In this document: positions 27,641 to 35,394 of the stretch, piece after piece
Layout of the letters: the number at the start of each line of letters is the position of its first letter
Numbering within the stretch: position 1 is the stretch's first letter
Assembly (NCBI GenBank): GCA_030066045.1
Contig: JASJCJ010000053.1
Span: forward strand, 1 to 45,195
Direction of reading: 5' to 3'
Origin: Calothrix sp. MO_167.B12
GTDB lineage: Bacteria > Cyanobacteriota > Cyanobacteriia > Cyanobacteriales > Nostocaceae
DNA: 45,195 nucleotides
Notes under the pieces: model-generated
What the model saw: the letters and a program-made list of their open reading frames with translations, nothing else
The model's database searches: none
What the model was told of the DNA's origin: nothing
Program-made: the position numbers and the translations under genes

Positions 27641-29320
27641 TTAATTTTTCTGTTTAAATTTCATATTTGCCCAATTCTTTGGTTGAGTAGTAGATTCAGT
27701 GGGGGATTCTGTTGCAGATGTATCAGCTAGATTATCTGCTTGTTCCACAGATTTGTCATCTGTTATATCTACATCACCCAATGTGAGTTGCTTGACTTTA
27801 GCAATATCTCCTTTATCTACTGCTTCTTTTAAATCCCGTTTCAGGTAAGCATTTTTAATGGCATCTTCTTGGGAGTGAGAACTAGTTTTAAAACATTGTT
27901 CTAATGCTTCATAAATTCCTACCCGTCGTGACATTTTGCGAAATTGACGCTCGGTATCTAGGAGCTTTGCCATCAATTCTAAATGCATGGCATCATCCTC
28001 ACAAATTTCTTCTAAAACACTCCATTCGTCACTACCTAAAAGACTATTCCCAGCACCGGGACGGGGGTCTATAAATTTTTCACCAGTCACTTCTTTATAT
28101 ATACGAGGTAAACTATCATCAAATTCGTTTTTTGCTTCCAGCCAAATACGACGAATCTCGCTCAATTCCTCCGTTGTAATTAAGGTAATATCGCGCATAT
28201 TTTCTGGTGCCGTATGCCGGATTTGTGTCTGCGCTGCTAATACCCTTGTCAGCCAATGTTCCCGCCAATATTTAGTATAGGGTCCAGGAATTGGTTCAAC
28301 AGATATTTCACCATCCTTATTACGTTCAAATAGTTGAACATTACCCCAAATACGCCTAAAATCTCTTTTGTCTCTGTCATCTTTGACATCTAGGTCATTG
28401 CGAATATCTAACAGAGGTTGCATCCATTCTTTCTCTTCATCATTCTGAATCATTGCCTCCATTGATCTATCTTTATTTACCATTGTGCAAACCCAACACC
28501 CAAAACGAGAATCGCCACAACTGGGAGTAGTGGTATCAATTACCAGGGGACATTCATTATCAGCAGTTGCACCCCGATATAAATTGAACAGTTCTTTATT
28601 ACTTCCTCCCCAAGGGTTGTCACATTGGTTAAGAAAAATCCAAACATCATTGTTACTCCAATCTTCTATGGGAGTATAAATCAAAGAATTAGGTAAATTA
28701 GCATTGGGACTGAGATGTTCCCGCAATCTACCCACTTGATGTTTTTTCATTGTCGCGGCTCGTTTTGAACTTTCTGCCTTACGAGTGCCCAAAATCACAA
28801 TGGTTTCACCGTTAGCGCGAACCATCTCACGAATGAATTGGTTGGCTGGAGTAATCTTCAAACGTTGGGTACACCAACGAAACTGATGACGAGGCGCAGG
28901 ATAACCTTTGCCGATGAGATTTACCCAGAATGTATCCTGCACTACTGGCTGTAATAAATGCGGCTCTATTGGCAACTCTTCTTTTTTTGCCGCTAATTTG
29001 AGATTTTGTAAAGATTTACGAACCCAAGCGGAAACAACGGGATTTTCTACTAATGTATCTGTGGTGATGACGTGTATGGTTTTAGTGCGTTTTTCTTTTG
29101 GTAGTGCTGCGATCGCATTCCATACCAGTTGTAATACGGTGCTAGAATCCTTACCCCAAGAAACTCCTATAATCCAAGGGATTTCATCATGACAGTATAA
29201 CTCTTGTATTTTTGTGGTAATTGCTTGGATATCTTCTACTAAATCCTCTACGGTTCTTTGTAGTGGTATCTTTTGCTGGTTTCCCTGAGCTTTATTTAGT
29301 GGGGTTTTGGTTGTGGTCAT
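27641..29320 (-). CDS. dndC: DNA phosphorothioation sulfurtransferase DndC
   Basis: A 559-residue PAPS-reductase-like protein. The ATP PP-loop reads SWGKDSS (residues 54-60; SGGKDSS is commoner). Conserved Cys near 270-283 (CGDSRFGCWVC) should hold a 4Fe-4S cluster. GTRKAESSKRA and RHQFRWCTQRLK are also family-typical. DndC activates the DNA phosphate with ATP so that sulfur from DndA/IscS can replace the non-bridging oxygen. The last 70 residues are low-complexity. It diverges from dndB across a 522-bp gap and is followed by dndD. Confidence 0.96.
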   Translation of the reverse strand: MTTTKTPLNKAQGNQQKIPLQRTVEDLVEDIQAITTKIQELYCHDEIPWIIGVSWGKDSSTVLQLVWNAIAALPKEKRTKTIHVITTDTLVENPVVSAWVRKSLQNLKLAAKKEELPIEPHLLQPVVQDTFWVNLIGKGYPAPRHQFRWCTQRLKITPANQFIREMVRANGETIVILGTRKAESSKRAATMKKHQVGRLREHLSPNANLPNSLIYTPIEDWSNNDVWIFLNQCDNPWGGSNKELFNLYRGATADNECPLVIDTTTPSCGDSRFGCWVCTMVNKDRSMEAMIQNDEEKEWMQPLLDIRNDLDVKDDRDKRDFRRIWGNVQLFERNKDGEISVEPIPGPYTKYWREHWLTRVLAAQTQIRHTAPENMRDITLITTEELSEIRRIWLEAKNEFDDSLPRIYKEVTGEKFIDPRPGAGNSLLGSDEWSVLEEICEDDAMHLELMAKLLDTERQFRKMSRRVGIYEALEQCFKTSSHSQEDAIKNAYLKRDLKEAVDKGDIAKVKQLTLGDVDITDDKSVEQADNLADTSATESPTESTTQPKNWANMKFKQKN

Positions 29321-29842
29321 TTATCTGTATGTTTTCTAAACAGCACCCTTTGGCTTGTTGACCCTCCACCTTGGATACATATCAGGGTAGAAAAGTTGAA
29401 ATTTGAGAGAAATACAAGGGCAAATCTAGTATTACATAAAAATGCACGGATAATGGTTTTTAAAAACTTAATATACCAATATATAATGTTGTATACATTT
29501 ATATTATGCTGATATTGTAATCAAAAATAGAGTGGATACAAGCCCTCCGCAATTGCTTTAAGCGGGGAAACCCCTTGGGTTATCTCCTGCAAAGAGGCTA
29601 CGCCAACGCAGTTGTTCATAGGGAAAACCCCAAGACTACACTGTCTCACCGCCAATGCACTGCTCTGTTGGATTCATTCGTGGAGAGTCATGACTCGCGC
29701 TACCCAGAGCGACTTCCGTCGTCGCAGGGTCGCTCGTCAAAATTGTTTTCTGAGTTTCAATCCCCTCAATTGATCGATGGGGCAATAACTCTAAATTCTT
29801 CATTCTAAATTCTAAATTCCCCTTGACCTTTTCAGAATAAAA
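29321..29842. other. Divergent dndC/dndB regulatory region
   Basis: Near dndC it is AT-rich with a palindrome-like core around 29475-29510 (ATATAATGTTGTATACATTTATATTAT is split by a few mismatches), a plausible operator for a DndB-type repressor. The half nearer dndB (29540-29760) is made of dispersed palindromes (AAGCGGGGAAACCCC, GAGCGACTTCCGTCGTCGCAGGGTCGCTC in parts) with an open frame at 29575-29808 that I regard as non-coding. Confidence 0.5.
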
Positions 29843-31441
29843 ATGAGCGATACTTTACCCGACCCCATAACTGAGATTGCCCTTCAAAATACCGAGCCAG
29901 AAAATCGGGATAAAAAGTTACTTACTCTGTTGCTAAATCAATATCTTGGTAAAAACGAACAGATTTTGGTGCAGAAAACAGAGATGGGTAATAACCATGC
30001 TTATGTGGGTTCTGTTACTTTAGAATGGTTTGCAGAACGGGTAAATTTTGCATCTGCTTTACCTCTGTTGCATCGTAAGTATAATCCCAAAACTGATAAT
30101 ATTGAAATTGATGCTGATAGTATTGATGAAATTAAACAACGTCCCCTAGATTGGTCACGTCAAGCAGCATTGGTACAGTATTTAGCGGTGCGGGAAAATC
30201 ATAAATTTCCCCCGGTGTTGGTGGTTATTAATCAACCTTGGGTAGATAATCTTCAAGCTCAGGAATGGGATAAAAAGGGACAAGGGAAAAAATCTGCTGC
30301 GGAATTTACCCCTGTGGATGAAGATGGTAAATTTGGTCTGCTGAATATTGCGGAGAAAGATGTAACTATTTATGCATTAGATGGTCAACATCGATTGATG
30401 GGGGTAAAGGGTCTAATGGAGTTATTACAAACTGGCAGTCTCCAACGCTACAGGAAAGATAAATCACCCTATGGAAGTTTTCTAAGTATTGATGATTTAG
30501 TTGAGCAGTATCGGGTATCTCCTGCTTATTTACAAAGCTTACCCAAGGAAAAAATTGGCATTGAGTTTATTTCAGCAGTTGCAGTGGGAGAAACTAGGGA
30601 GCAAGCAAGGCGGCGGGTAAGATCGATTTTTGTCCATGTTAACCTTATGGCTGCTCCCCTGAGTAAAGGACAGTTGGCACAGTTAAATGAGGATGATGGC
30701 TTTTCAATTGTGGCGAGGAAGATTGCTGTTACTCACCCCCTTTTAGAAGAACAAAAAGATAGAAATCCTCGTGTTAATTGGAATAGTGCAACGGTGGCAA
30801 CAAAGTCAACTGTTTTAACGACTTTGCAAGCTTTAAAAGAAATGTCTGAGCGATATTTAGGATATAAATATCCCCACTGGAAACCCTGGGATAAAGGTTT
30901 AATTCCTATGCGTCCAGAGGATGAAGAATTAGAGGAGGGTATCCAGGAATTTCATAATTTATTCGATTATTTATCAGCTTTACCTAGTTATAAATTGCTG
31001 GAATATGAGGAAACACCACAATTAAGAAAATTTAATTTTGAAAAGGATGGAGGTGAAGGTAATATGTTATTCCGTCCTGTTGGTCAAGTTGCTTTAGTTC
31101 AAGCTTTGGGAATCTCTATTTTCAAGAAAAGTTTATCACTCAAGGAAATATTTAAGAAGCTGAATAAGTTTGATAGACAAGGTGGTTTTAGTGGGATGGA
31201 GTATCCCCAATCTCTTTGGTATGGGGTTTTATATGACCCTAATAAGAAGCGGATACAGGTGGCTGGGAAAGATTTGGCTGTGAGGTTGTTGATTTATATT
31301 TTGGGTGGAATGGAAGATTCCATAGACCGCGCAGAATTGCGTACACATTTAGCAAAAGCCAGAACTATGGAAAATCAAACAATGGGGTTTGATGGTAATT
31401 TTGTTGAATCCAAAGAAGTAGGGCTTCCAGCAAGGTTATGA
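29843..31441 (+). CDS. dndB: DNA phosphorothioation regulator DndB
   Basis: A 532-residue DGQHR-domain protein: TIYALDGQHRLMGVKG (about residues 173-188) is the family signature, followed by FISAVAVGETREQARRRVRSIFVHVN (split here by HbrB-like polar residues) around 243-268. In other bacteria DndB-type proteins repress dnd transcription and modulate modification frequency. It is divergent from dndC-dndD, consistent with control of the shared intergenic region. The ATG at 29843 is preceded by AGAATAAAA, a weak binding site. Full length, with no sign of damage. Confidence 0.94.
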   Translation: MSDTLPDPITEIALQNTEPENRDKKLLTLLLNQYLGKNEQILVQKTEMGNNHAYVGSVTLEWFAERVNFASALPLLHRKYNPKTDNIEIDADSIDEIKQRPLDWSRQAALVQYLAVRENHKFPPVLVVINQPWVDNLQAQEWDKKGQGKKSAAEFTPVDEDGKFGLLNIAEKDVTIYALDGQHRLMGVKGLMELLQTGSLQRYRKDKSPYGSFLSIDDLVEQYRVSPAYLQSLPKEKIGIEFISAVAVGETREQARRRVRSIFVHVNLMAAPLSKGQLAQLNEDDGFSIVARKIAVTHPLLEEQKDRNPRVNWNSATVATKSTVLTTLQALKEMSERYLGYKYPHWKPWDKGLIPMRPEDEELEEGIQEFHNLFDYLSALPSYKLLEYEETPQLRKFNFEKDGGEGNMLFRPVGQVALVQALGISIFKKSLSLKEIFKKLNKFDRQGGFSGMEYPQSLWYGVLYDPNKKRIQVAGKDLAVRLLIYILGGMEDSIDRAELRTHLAKARTMENQTMGFDGNFVESKEVGLPARL

Positions 31442-31503
31442 AGAAATAGGAATCCGGTTTGAATGTGGAATTGACACTCCCAGCTCTGAAGAGACTGGGA
31501 TTC

Positions 31504-32685
31504 TCAGTTCGTCGTCGCAACTTGCTCAACCAGGCTTGCGCCAAGAAGAGTAGAGGTCGCAACTCCCTGAGCGTTACTTTGGGGCTGCCCGCCCCTAGCT
31601 CTTTCAAGAATGTTGATTGCTGCATTAACATCTCGTTGAAGAACACATCCACAACTACAACGATGTATACGGTCTTTTAGCTCTTTTTTGACCTTGACAC
31701 CGCAATTACTACAAAGCTGCGAAGTGTTGTGGGGTTTTACAGCAATCGCTTGACGGTTATGTTTGTCTGCAAAATATTCTAACCACTGTCTAAACTGGCT
31801 CCATGCTACATCATTGATGGATTTAGCAAAACTGTGATTTTTTACCATGTTCTTGACTTTTAAGTCTTCATAGGCGACTAAGTCGTTAGACTGTACAAGC
31901 GTGAGTGCCTCTGTCTTGACAAACTCGTTACGCTGCCTACTTACTCTTAAATGTTTTCGAGCATATACTTTGCGGGATTTACGCCGTCTTAGGGAACCTT
32001 TTTTGTGCTTGTAAATTCTGCGCTGAACGCGCTTAATATCGATTTCAGCTTTTCTCAAAAACCTAGGATTATCTACATGATTACCGTTACTATCTGAATA
32101 GAAATACTCTAGTCCAACATCTAGACCGACTTGATTTCCTGTAGGTTCTAATAGCTTTGAATTGTCAAAATCAACGGAGAATTGACAATAAAAACCATCA
32201 GCGCGACGGACTATACGAACTCTTTTAATTGATTTGATTGGGAATGTGTGAATATCCCATTTACCAAGCAATTTAAGTTCACCAATTCCTTTTTTATCAG
32301 TAAAAGTAATGCGCTTTCTGGTAGGGTGCAATTTCCAACCTGAAGTTTTATATTCTACAGAACGGTTATCATGTTGAAATCTTGGGAATCCTTTCTTACC
32401 AGGTTTCTTAAATTTGCAATTATCAAAAAATCTTTGAATTGCAATCCATGCTCTTTCGGCTGAAGCTTGTACAGCCATGCTATTTAGCTGTTTTACAAAA
32501 TTAAATTCGTTGCGTAGTTCTGTTGAATATTTATTCAAAGCAAACCTGTTAATCTTGTCTTCTTTGGATGCATCCATCCAATAACGCAAGCATTTATTAC
32601 GAATGAATTGAGTTGTACGTATAGCTTCCTCAATAGCTTGACACTTTATTTTATTAGCTTTGATTTTGTACTCCAGAACTAGCAA
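31504..32685 (-). CDS. tnpB: TnpB RNA-guided endonuclease (IS1341-type)
   Basis: A 393-residue protein. RuvC residues are all present: GLDVG (about 183-187, Asp), VAYEDLK (about 271-277, Glu) and LQRDVNAAINIL (about 347-358, Asp). The zinc ribbon is CSNCG and CSCGC (about 323-343). Residues 1-150 are the usual helical/WED part (TTQFIRNKCLRYWMDA). I chose the TTG at 32685 because a perfect AAGGAGGT sits 8 bp upstream and the N-terminus LVLEYKIKA fits the family; a longer frame to 32733 is rejected. TnpB cuts DNA complementary to a guide RNA made from the element's right end, which here overlaps the 3' end of this gene. It appears intact. Confidence 0.95.
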   Translation of the reverse strand: MLVLEYKIKANKIKCQAIEEAIRTTQFIRNKCLRYWMDASKEDKINRFALNKYSTELRNEFNFVKQLNSMAVQASAERAWIAIQRFFDNCKFKKPGKKGFPRFQHDNRSVEYKTSGWKLHPTRKRITFTDKKGIGELKLLGKWDIHTFPIKSIKRVRIVRRADGFYCQFSVDFDNSKLLEPTGNQVGLDVGLEYFYSDSNGNHVDNPRFLRKAEIDIKRVQRRIYKHKKGSLRRRKSRKVYARKHLRVSRQRNEFVKTEALTLVQSNDLVAYEDLKVKNMVKNHSFAKSINDVAWSQFRQWLEYFADKHNRQAIAVKPHNTSQLCSNCGVKVKKELKDRIHRCSCGCVLQRDVNAAINILERARGGQPQSNAQGVATSTLLGASLVEQVATTN

Positions 32686-32693
32686 CTGGCAGC

Positions 32694-32701
32694 ACCTCCT
32701 T
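32694..32701 (-). promoter_or_regulatory. Shine-Dalgarno that fixes the tnpB start
   Basis: AAGGAGGT on the minus strand, 8 bp before the TTG at 32685. It is one of the few strong ribosome binding sites in the window. Confidence 0.85.
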
Positions 32702-32759
32702 AGTTTCTTTACTTGTCCTATATATGATAACATAAACGTAGTGACAATATCAGTACAAA

Positions 32760-32897
32760 ATGAAAAAGAAAAAATTAGAGGTTCGATTAAGTGAACGAAG
32801 AATGCATAAACTGCGGCTATATGCAGTATCAGTAGACAAGACTATGACTGCTGTTATTGAAGACTTTATAGATTCTTTACCAAAACAAGGTGACTAA
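32760..32897 (+). CDS. Small ribbon-helix-helix protein, divergent from tnpB
   Basis: A 45-residue ORF. KKLEVRLSERRMHKLRLYAV forms a beta strand plus first helix and KTMTAVIEDFIDSL a second helix, the CopG/Arc ribbon-helix-helix pattern, so it is a likely dimeric DNA-binding repressor. It starts 75 bp from the tnpB start on the opposite strand, so it could control the shared promoter region. Immediately after its TAA the same frame runs into a TnpB C-terminal stub, which suggests it may instead belong to a second, decayed element. There is no strong ribosome binding site. Confidence 0.7.
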   Translation: MKKKKLEVRLSERRMHKLRLYAVSVDKTMTAVIEDFIDSLPKQGD

Positions 32898-33113
32898 AGT
32901 CACTCGCGTCGCTTATATCCCAGGTCTAAAGACACGCTTGTTTTACGCTTACCGTCTGTTTCTTATAAAAAATTCCAATGTCCCAGTTGTGGTTACACAG
33001 CTCATAGAGATTGGAATGGTGCTCGAAACATTATGATTCGAGCTTTGTCGGCAACAACCATCGATATTAAAAATGAAATTCCTCAAAGTTGCGTCGGATT
33101 AGGTACATCCCCA
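32898..33113 (+). pseudogene. TnpB C-terminal zinc-ribbon remnant
   Basis: In the frame that follows the small RHH gene the translation reads SKDTLVLRLPSVSYKKFQCP, then SCGYTAHRDWNGARNIMIRA, the second half of a TnpB zinc ribbon and the following RDxNGARNI helix with the third RuvC Asp. It lacks everything upstream and has no start. It differs from the intact TnpB next to it, so it comes from another family member. Its frame stays open to 33113 and overlaps the hisI 3' end by about 30 bp, though recognisable TnpB sequence stops near 33055. Confidence 0.8.
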
Positions 33114-33568
33114 TAGACAACTTGCGGATCGAAGGTTTTCTCTGCCTCCGTAAACTTCAAGCTTATCCCTTCGGGAGCAGAAACTGCATTTTTTCCCACA
33201 GGAATACTACGATAAAAGCAAGAACGATAACCGACATGACAACTTGCACCCGAGCCCGCAACCTCAACCCGCATCCACACACAATCTTGGTCATCATCAA
33301 TCAATAATTGTCGGACTTTTTGTACCAGTCCGCTTGTAGCACCTTTATGCCATAATTGCTGACGACTGCGACTATAATAATGGGCTTCCCCTGTTTCAAT
33401 GGTTTTGACTAAAGCTTCCTCATTCATGTAAGCGTGCATTAGCACCTCACCAGTATTAACATCGGTTGTCACCACGGGAATCAACCCGTTACCATCAAAT
33501 TTAGGAGCAAGCTGGAAACCTTCTTCCACCTGTTCTACAGAGATGCGGGGACTAAATAGTTGATTCAT
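33083..33568 (-). CDS. hisI: Stand-alone phosphoribosyl-AMP cyclohydrolase, Cys-deficient paralogue
   Basis: A 161-residue HisI without the HisE domain that most cyanobacterial HisIE proteins carry. Family stretches: [12 protein letters not shown] (about 42-53), [18 protein letters not shown] (63-80) and [13 protein letters not shown] (108-120). The reaction opens the adenine ring of PR-AMP in histidine synthesis, normally with one zinc bound by three Cys. Two ligands remain (C110, C117), but the DCDxD segment reads DDDQD (91-95), so the first Cys is Asp (a Cys follows at 96). A palindromic Fur/Zur-type site lies 34 bp upstream. Both facts suggest a zinc-sparing paralogue induced by zinc shortage. 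Whether another hisIE exists cannot be seen here. Confidence 0.93.
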   Translation of the reverse strand: MNQLFSPRISVEQVEEGFQLAPKFDGNGLIPVVTTDVNTGEVLMHAYMNEEALVKTIETGEAHYYSRSRQQLWHKGATSGLVQKVRQLLIDDDQDCVWMRVEVAGSGASCHVGYRSCFYRSIPVGKNAVSAPEGISLKFTEAEKTFDPQVVYGDVPNPTQL

Positions 33569-33601
33569 AACCAGAAGTGTTAATTTTGATATAATTGGGC
33601 A

Positions 33602-33616
33602 TGATAATCATTATTA
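33602..33616. promoter_or_regulatory. Fur/Zur-type operator 1 (hisI)
   Basis: TGATAATCATTATTA, a 7-1-7 inverted repeat with one mismatch from the cyanobacterial Zur pattern TGATAATnATTATCA, 34 bp upstream of the hisI start. Confidence 0.75.
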
Positions 33617-33756
33617 TTCAAAATTAGTCTAAATATTATATCTACTCCAATCGAATTTATCGGTAAAAATTCTGTAGAACCTTTACTGCTAGCATTAAAA
33701 TTAGCAATACTCCAGGGAGTCGTTTCGCTCCGGGCGCTCCGCGCCCGCCGTCGGCA

Positions 33757-33868
33757 CCCGCAATGATTTTCGTTCTCTGTCTTCCATCTGGCACGACCAG
33801 AAGCAGCAAGCTCGACAACATTATCTTTGGGAATATAGCGATCACTGCCATAAAAATTTCCCCTTGAT
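33757..33868 (-). pseudogene. DDE transposase C-terminal remnant
   Basis: One minus-strand frame reads GNFYGSDRYIPKDNVVELAA then SGRARWKTENENH, which resembles the C-terminal catalytic-Glu helix (RARWKxENE) of IS4-like transposases. There is no start, and stops occur within 30 residues upstream. It is a short relic; the family call is tentative. Confidence 0.45.
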
Positions 33869-34012
33869 TATAAATCATCCCGCAATGATGCAACGCCCAA
33901 ATGATAGTTTTACCAAATGGTAGTGATATGGTTGATGTCATTACTGGCGAACCCGGACTCAAACATGATATAACCTTCGGATCGGGAATATTGAGACACA
34001 TTTGACCCTCAA

Positions 34013-34131
34013 CAAAAATTTAAGGGAGATTTAGCTTATCAAGGAGAAGATTTAATCGACACTCCAATTAAAAAACCCAAAAAAAGAATTAACAATTGAA
34101 CCAAAAGAAGAAAATAGAGAATTTTCATCAT
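34013..34131 (+). pseudogene. IS5-like transposase fragment, frameshifted
   Basis: Reads QKFKGDLAYQGEDLIDTPIK then KPKK, and continues after a shift in an A-run as KELTIEPKEENREFSS, the typical region before the catalytic Glu of IS5-group DDE transposases (GDKAYxG...TPxKKPK...KEEN). Neither end is complete. It lies on the plus strand, opposite to the relic at 33757. Confidence 0.55.
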
Positions 34132-34240
34132 TGACTAGCACAAAAATCATCCTTGCATTACCACGATTTAAACTAGTCACAGTAAAGCTTTTATCTTTTT
34201 TGGAGATGTCTAATATACAGGCTACTTTTGTTAGAGATGT

Positions 34241-34438
34241 CTACTGCTTTTTACATCGCAAGCACTTACTCGCGACTCCATTACATTTGTTTCCATATTT
34301 AGGACATCCGGTAGCATAAGTCTCCCGTTGTGATATCTCTTGACAGTATTGACAAATGAAGTTGTAAACCCTGGTATGGATAATTCGGTCATGTGCTTTG
34401 ACATTATATTCCCGGACATGAATTTTTTTGCTTGGCAT
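34241..34438 (-). CDS. 65-residue Cys-rich putative zinc-binding protein
   Basis: It starts [18 protein letters not shown] and carries six Cys in two clusters: ICQYCQE, then CPKYGNKC and CLRCKK at the C-terminus, with several His. This spacing suggests one or two structural or storage zinc sites. It is not a canonical SmtA metallothionein. The operator-like palindrome at 34467-34481 lies about 30 bp upstream, so expression is probably metal-responsive. A longer frame to 34486 would include the operator and is rejected. I do not recognise the family; zinc-finger-type regulator, zinc store or ribosome-associated protein are all possible. Confidence 0.65.
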   Translation of the reverse strand: MPSKKIHVREYNVKAHDRIIHTRVYNFICQYCQEISQRETYATGCPKYGNKCNGVASKCLRCKKQ

Positions 34439-34466
34439 AGTTTTAATAAAAATGGTAAGTGGACAA

Positions 34467-34481
34467 TGATAATGATAATCA
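34467..34481. promoter_or_regulatory. Fur/Zur-type operator 2 (Cys-rich gene)
   Basis: TGATAATGATAATCA, an imperfect 7-1-7 palindrome positioned just upstream of the 65-residue gene on the minus strand. Confidence 0.65.
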
Positions 34482-34575
34482 CTCAAGGTTTGACAAACAT
34501 CAAAGTAAAAAAAATAGGGATAAAATTTCTATGGTTATTACCTTATAAACTAAAATTGTCGAGTAAAATTAATAA

Positions 34576-34595
34576 GATAATGATAATCATTATTA
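34576..34595. promoter_or_regulatory. Fur/Zur-type operator 3
   Basis: GATAATGATAATCATTATTA. This matches the classical E. coli Fur box GATAATGATAATCATTATC at 18 of 19 positions and also contains the cyanobacterial Zur-like TGATAATCATTATTA. It lies about 220 bp upstream of the GlcG/HbpS-like gene. Confidence 0.75.
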
Positions 34596-34815
34596 TATGT
34601 CTTGGGGTGCAGCCCAGGGTAAACGCAAGAAAATTTAGATGTTATGTCAGCTAGAATGTAAGAAAATCTAAGCTTTTAGAACTTTAAGCACTCAATACCA
34701 TCGAAAGTTAATTAAATATGCATTTTTCAAACGTCTCAGTGTCGAAATTGACAATCTTTCCAAAGAGATGATACTCAGGTAAGGTAACACAAATCTATTA
34801 CAAGGAGCAGGAAGT

Positions 34816-35211
34816 ATGGTGACACTAAACGACGCGCGTCGGGTGATTGCGGCAGCGGAGAAAAAGGCGGAGGAGATTGGTCAGCCTATGAATATCGCGG
34901 TTGCTGATAGCGGAGGCAACTTGGTTGCACATGTGAGGATGGATGAAGCTTGGATTGGCAGCATTGATATTTCTATTAAGAAGGCATACACATCACGTGC
35001 TTTCGACATAGCTACTCTGAACCTTGCCGAACATAGCCAATCAGGGGGCCAGTTCTTCGGGATACATGCGTCAAACGATGGGCGTGTAATGATCTTTGCC
35101 GGAGGGATACCTTTGAAGCGAGATGGTAAGGTTGTTGGGGCAATCGGTGTCAGCGGTGGGTCAGGAGAGCAAGACCATGCAGTGGCAGAAGCCGGGGCTG
35201 CGGCGTTCTAA
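34816..35211 (+). CDS. GlcG/HbpS-family (DUF336) protein
   Basis: A 131-residue protein. It has the family pattern MNIAVADSGGNLVAHVRMD (about 25-43), then SIKKAYTSRAF (about 55-65) and GGIPLKRDGKVVGAIGVSGG (about 96-115), ending in AEAGAAAF. Members bind haem, iron or cobalamin-like ligands or accompany dioxygenase and glycolate genes; some are secreted sensors, but no signal peptide is present here. A good ribosome binding site (AAGGAG) lies 10 bp before the ATG. It sits inside the Fur/Zur-marked cluster, so a role in metal or haem handling is an inference from context. Confidence 0.88.
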   Translation: MVTLNDARRVIAAAEKKAEEIGQPMNIAVADSGGNLVAHVRMDEAWIGSIDISIKKAYTSRAFDIATLNLAEHSQSGGQFFGIHASNDGRVMIFAGGIPLKRDGKVVGAIGVSGGSGEQDHAVAEAGAAAF

Positions 35212-35308
35212 CTGCTGCGATGCGCTGTCTAAGGGGTCAAATGACCATCCGTACAGAAAACCCCGTCAAACACCACCTTCTCTGTGCACAGGTATTTATG
35301 AACTAGTA

Positions 35309-35341
35309 GAATCTCCCGCGTAGAACGCGGGAGAGTGTCAA
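35309..35341 (+). repeat. Solitary IS1341-type right end
   Basis: Hairpin TCTCCCGCG-TAGAA-CGCGGGAGA (35312-35334) followed by GTGTCAA. The same layout ends the tnpB element at 31472-31501. No tnpB precedes it; the upstream neighbour is the GlcG-like gene. Confidence 0.7.
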
Positions 35342-35394
35342 TTACAACATTACCCCCAACTGAAAATTGCTATGGTTGCAAGTTATCCTGTGCT

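Larger units (their letters stand above)
31472..32740 (-). mobile_element. IS1341-type (IS200/IS605 superfamily, tnpB-only) element
   Basis: The right end is the hairpin TCCCAG-CTCTGAAGAGA-CTGGGA (31479-31501) followed outward by GTGTCAA, read on the minus strand. The tnpB gene fills the body. The left boundary is not certain and is set between tnpB and the divergent small ORF. There is no tnpA in view, so movement would need transposase in trans. The sequence just outside the right end (31471 downward) would be the TnpB guide segment. A related right end occurs alone at 35309-35341. Confidence 0.75.

Noticed and set aside
32686-32733. Longer TnpB N-terminus
   Set aside because: The AAGGAGGT site is inside it and positions translation at the TTG at 32685.
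33657-34001. 114-codon minus-strand frame
   Set aside because: The recognisable transposase relic is in another frame of the same strand; this frame has no recognisable content.
34131-34319. Plus-strand frame after the IS5-like relic
   Set aside because: It is antisense to the 65-residue Cys-rich gene at its far end and shows no transposase sequence after the first few residues.
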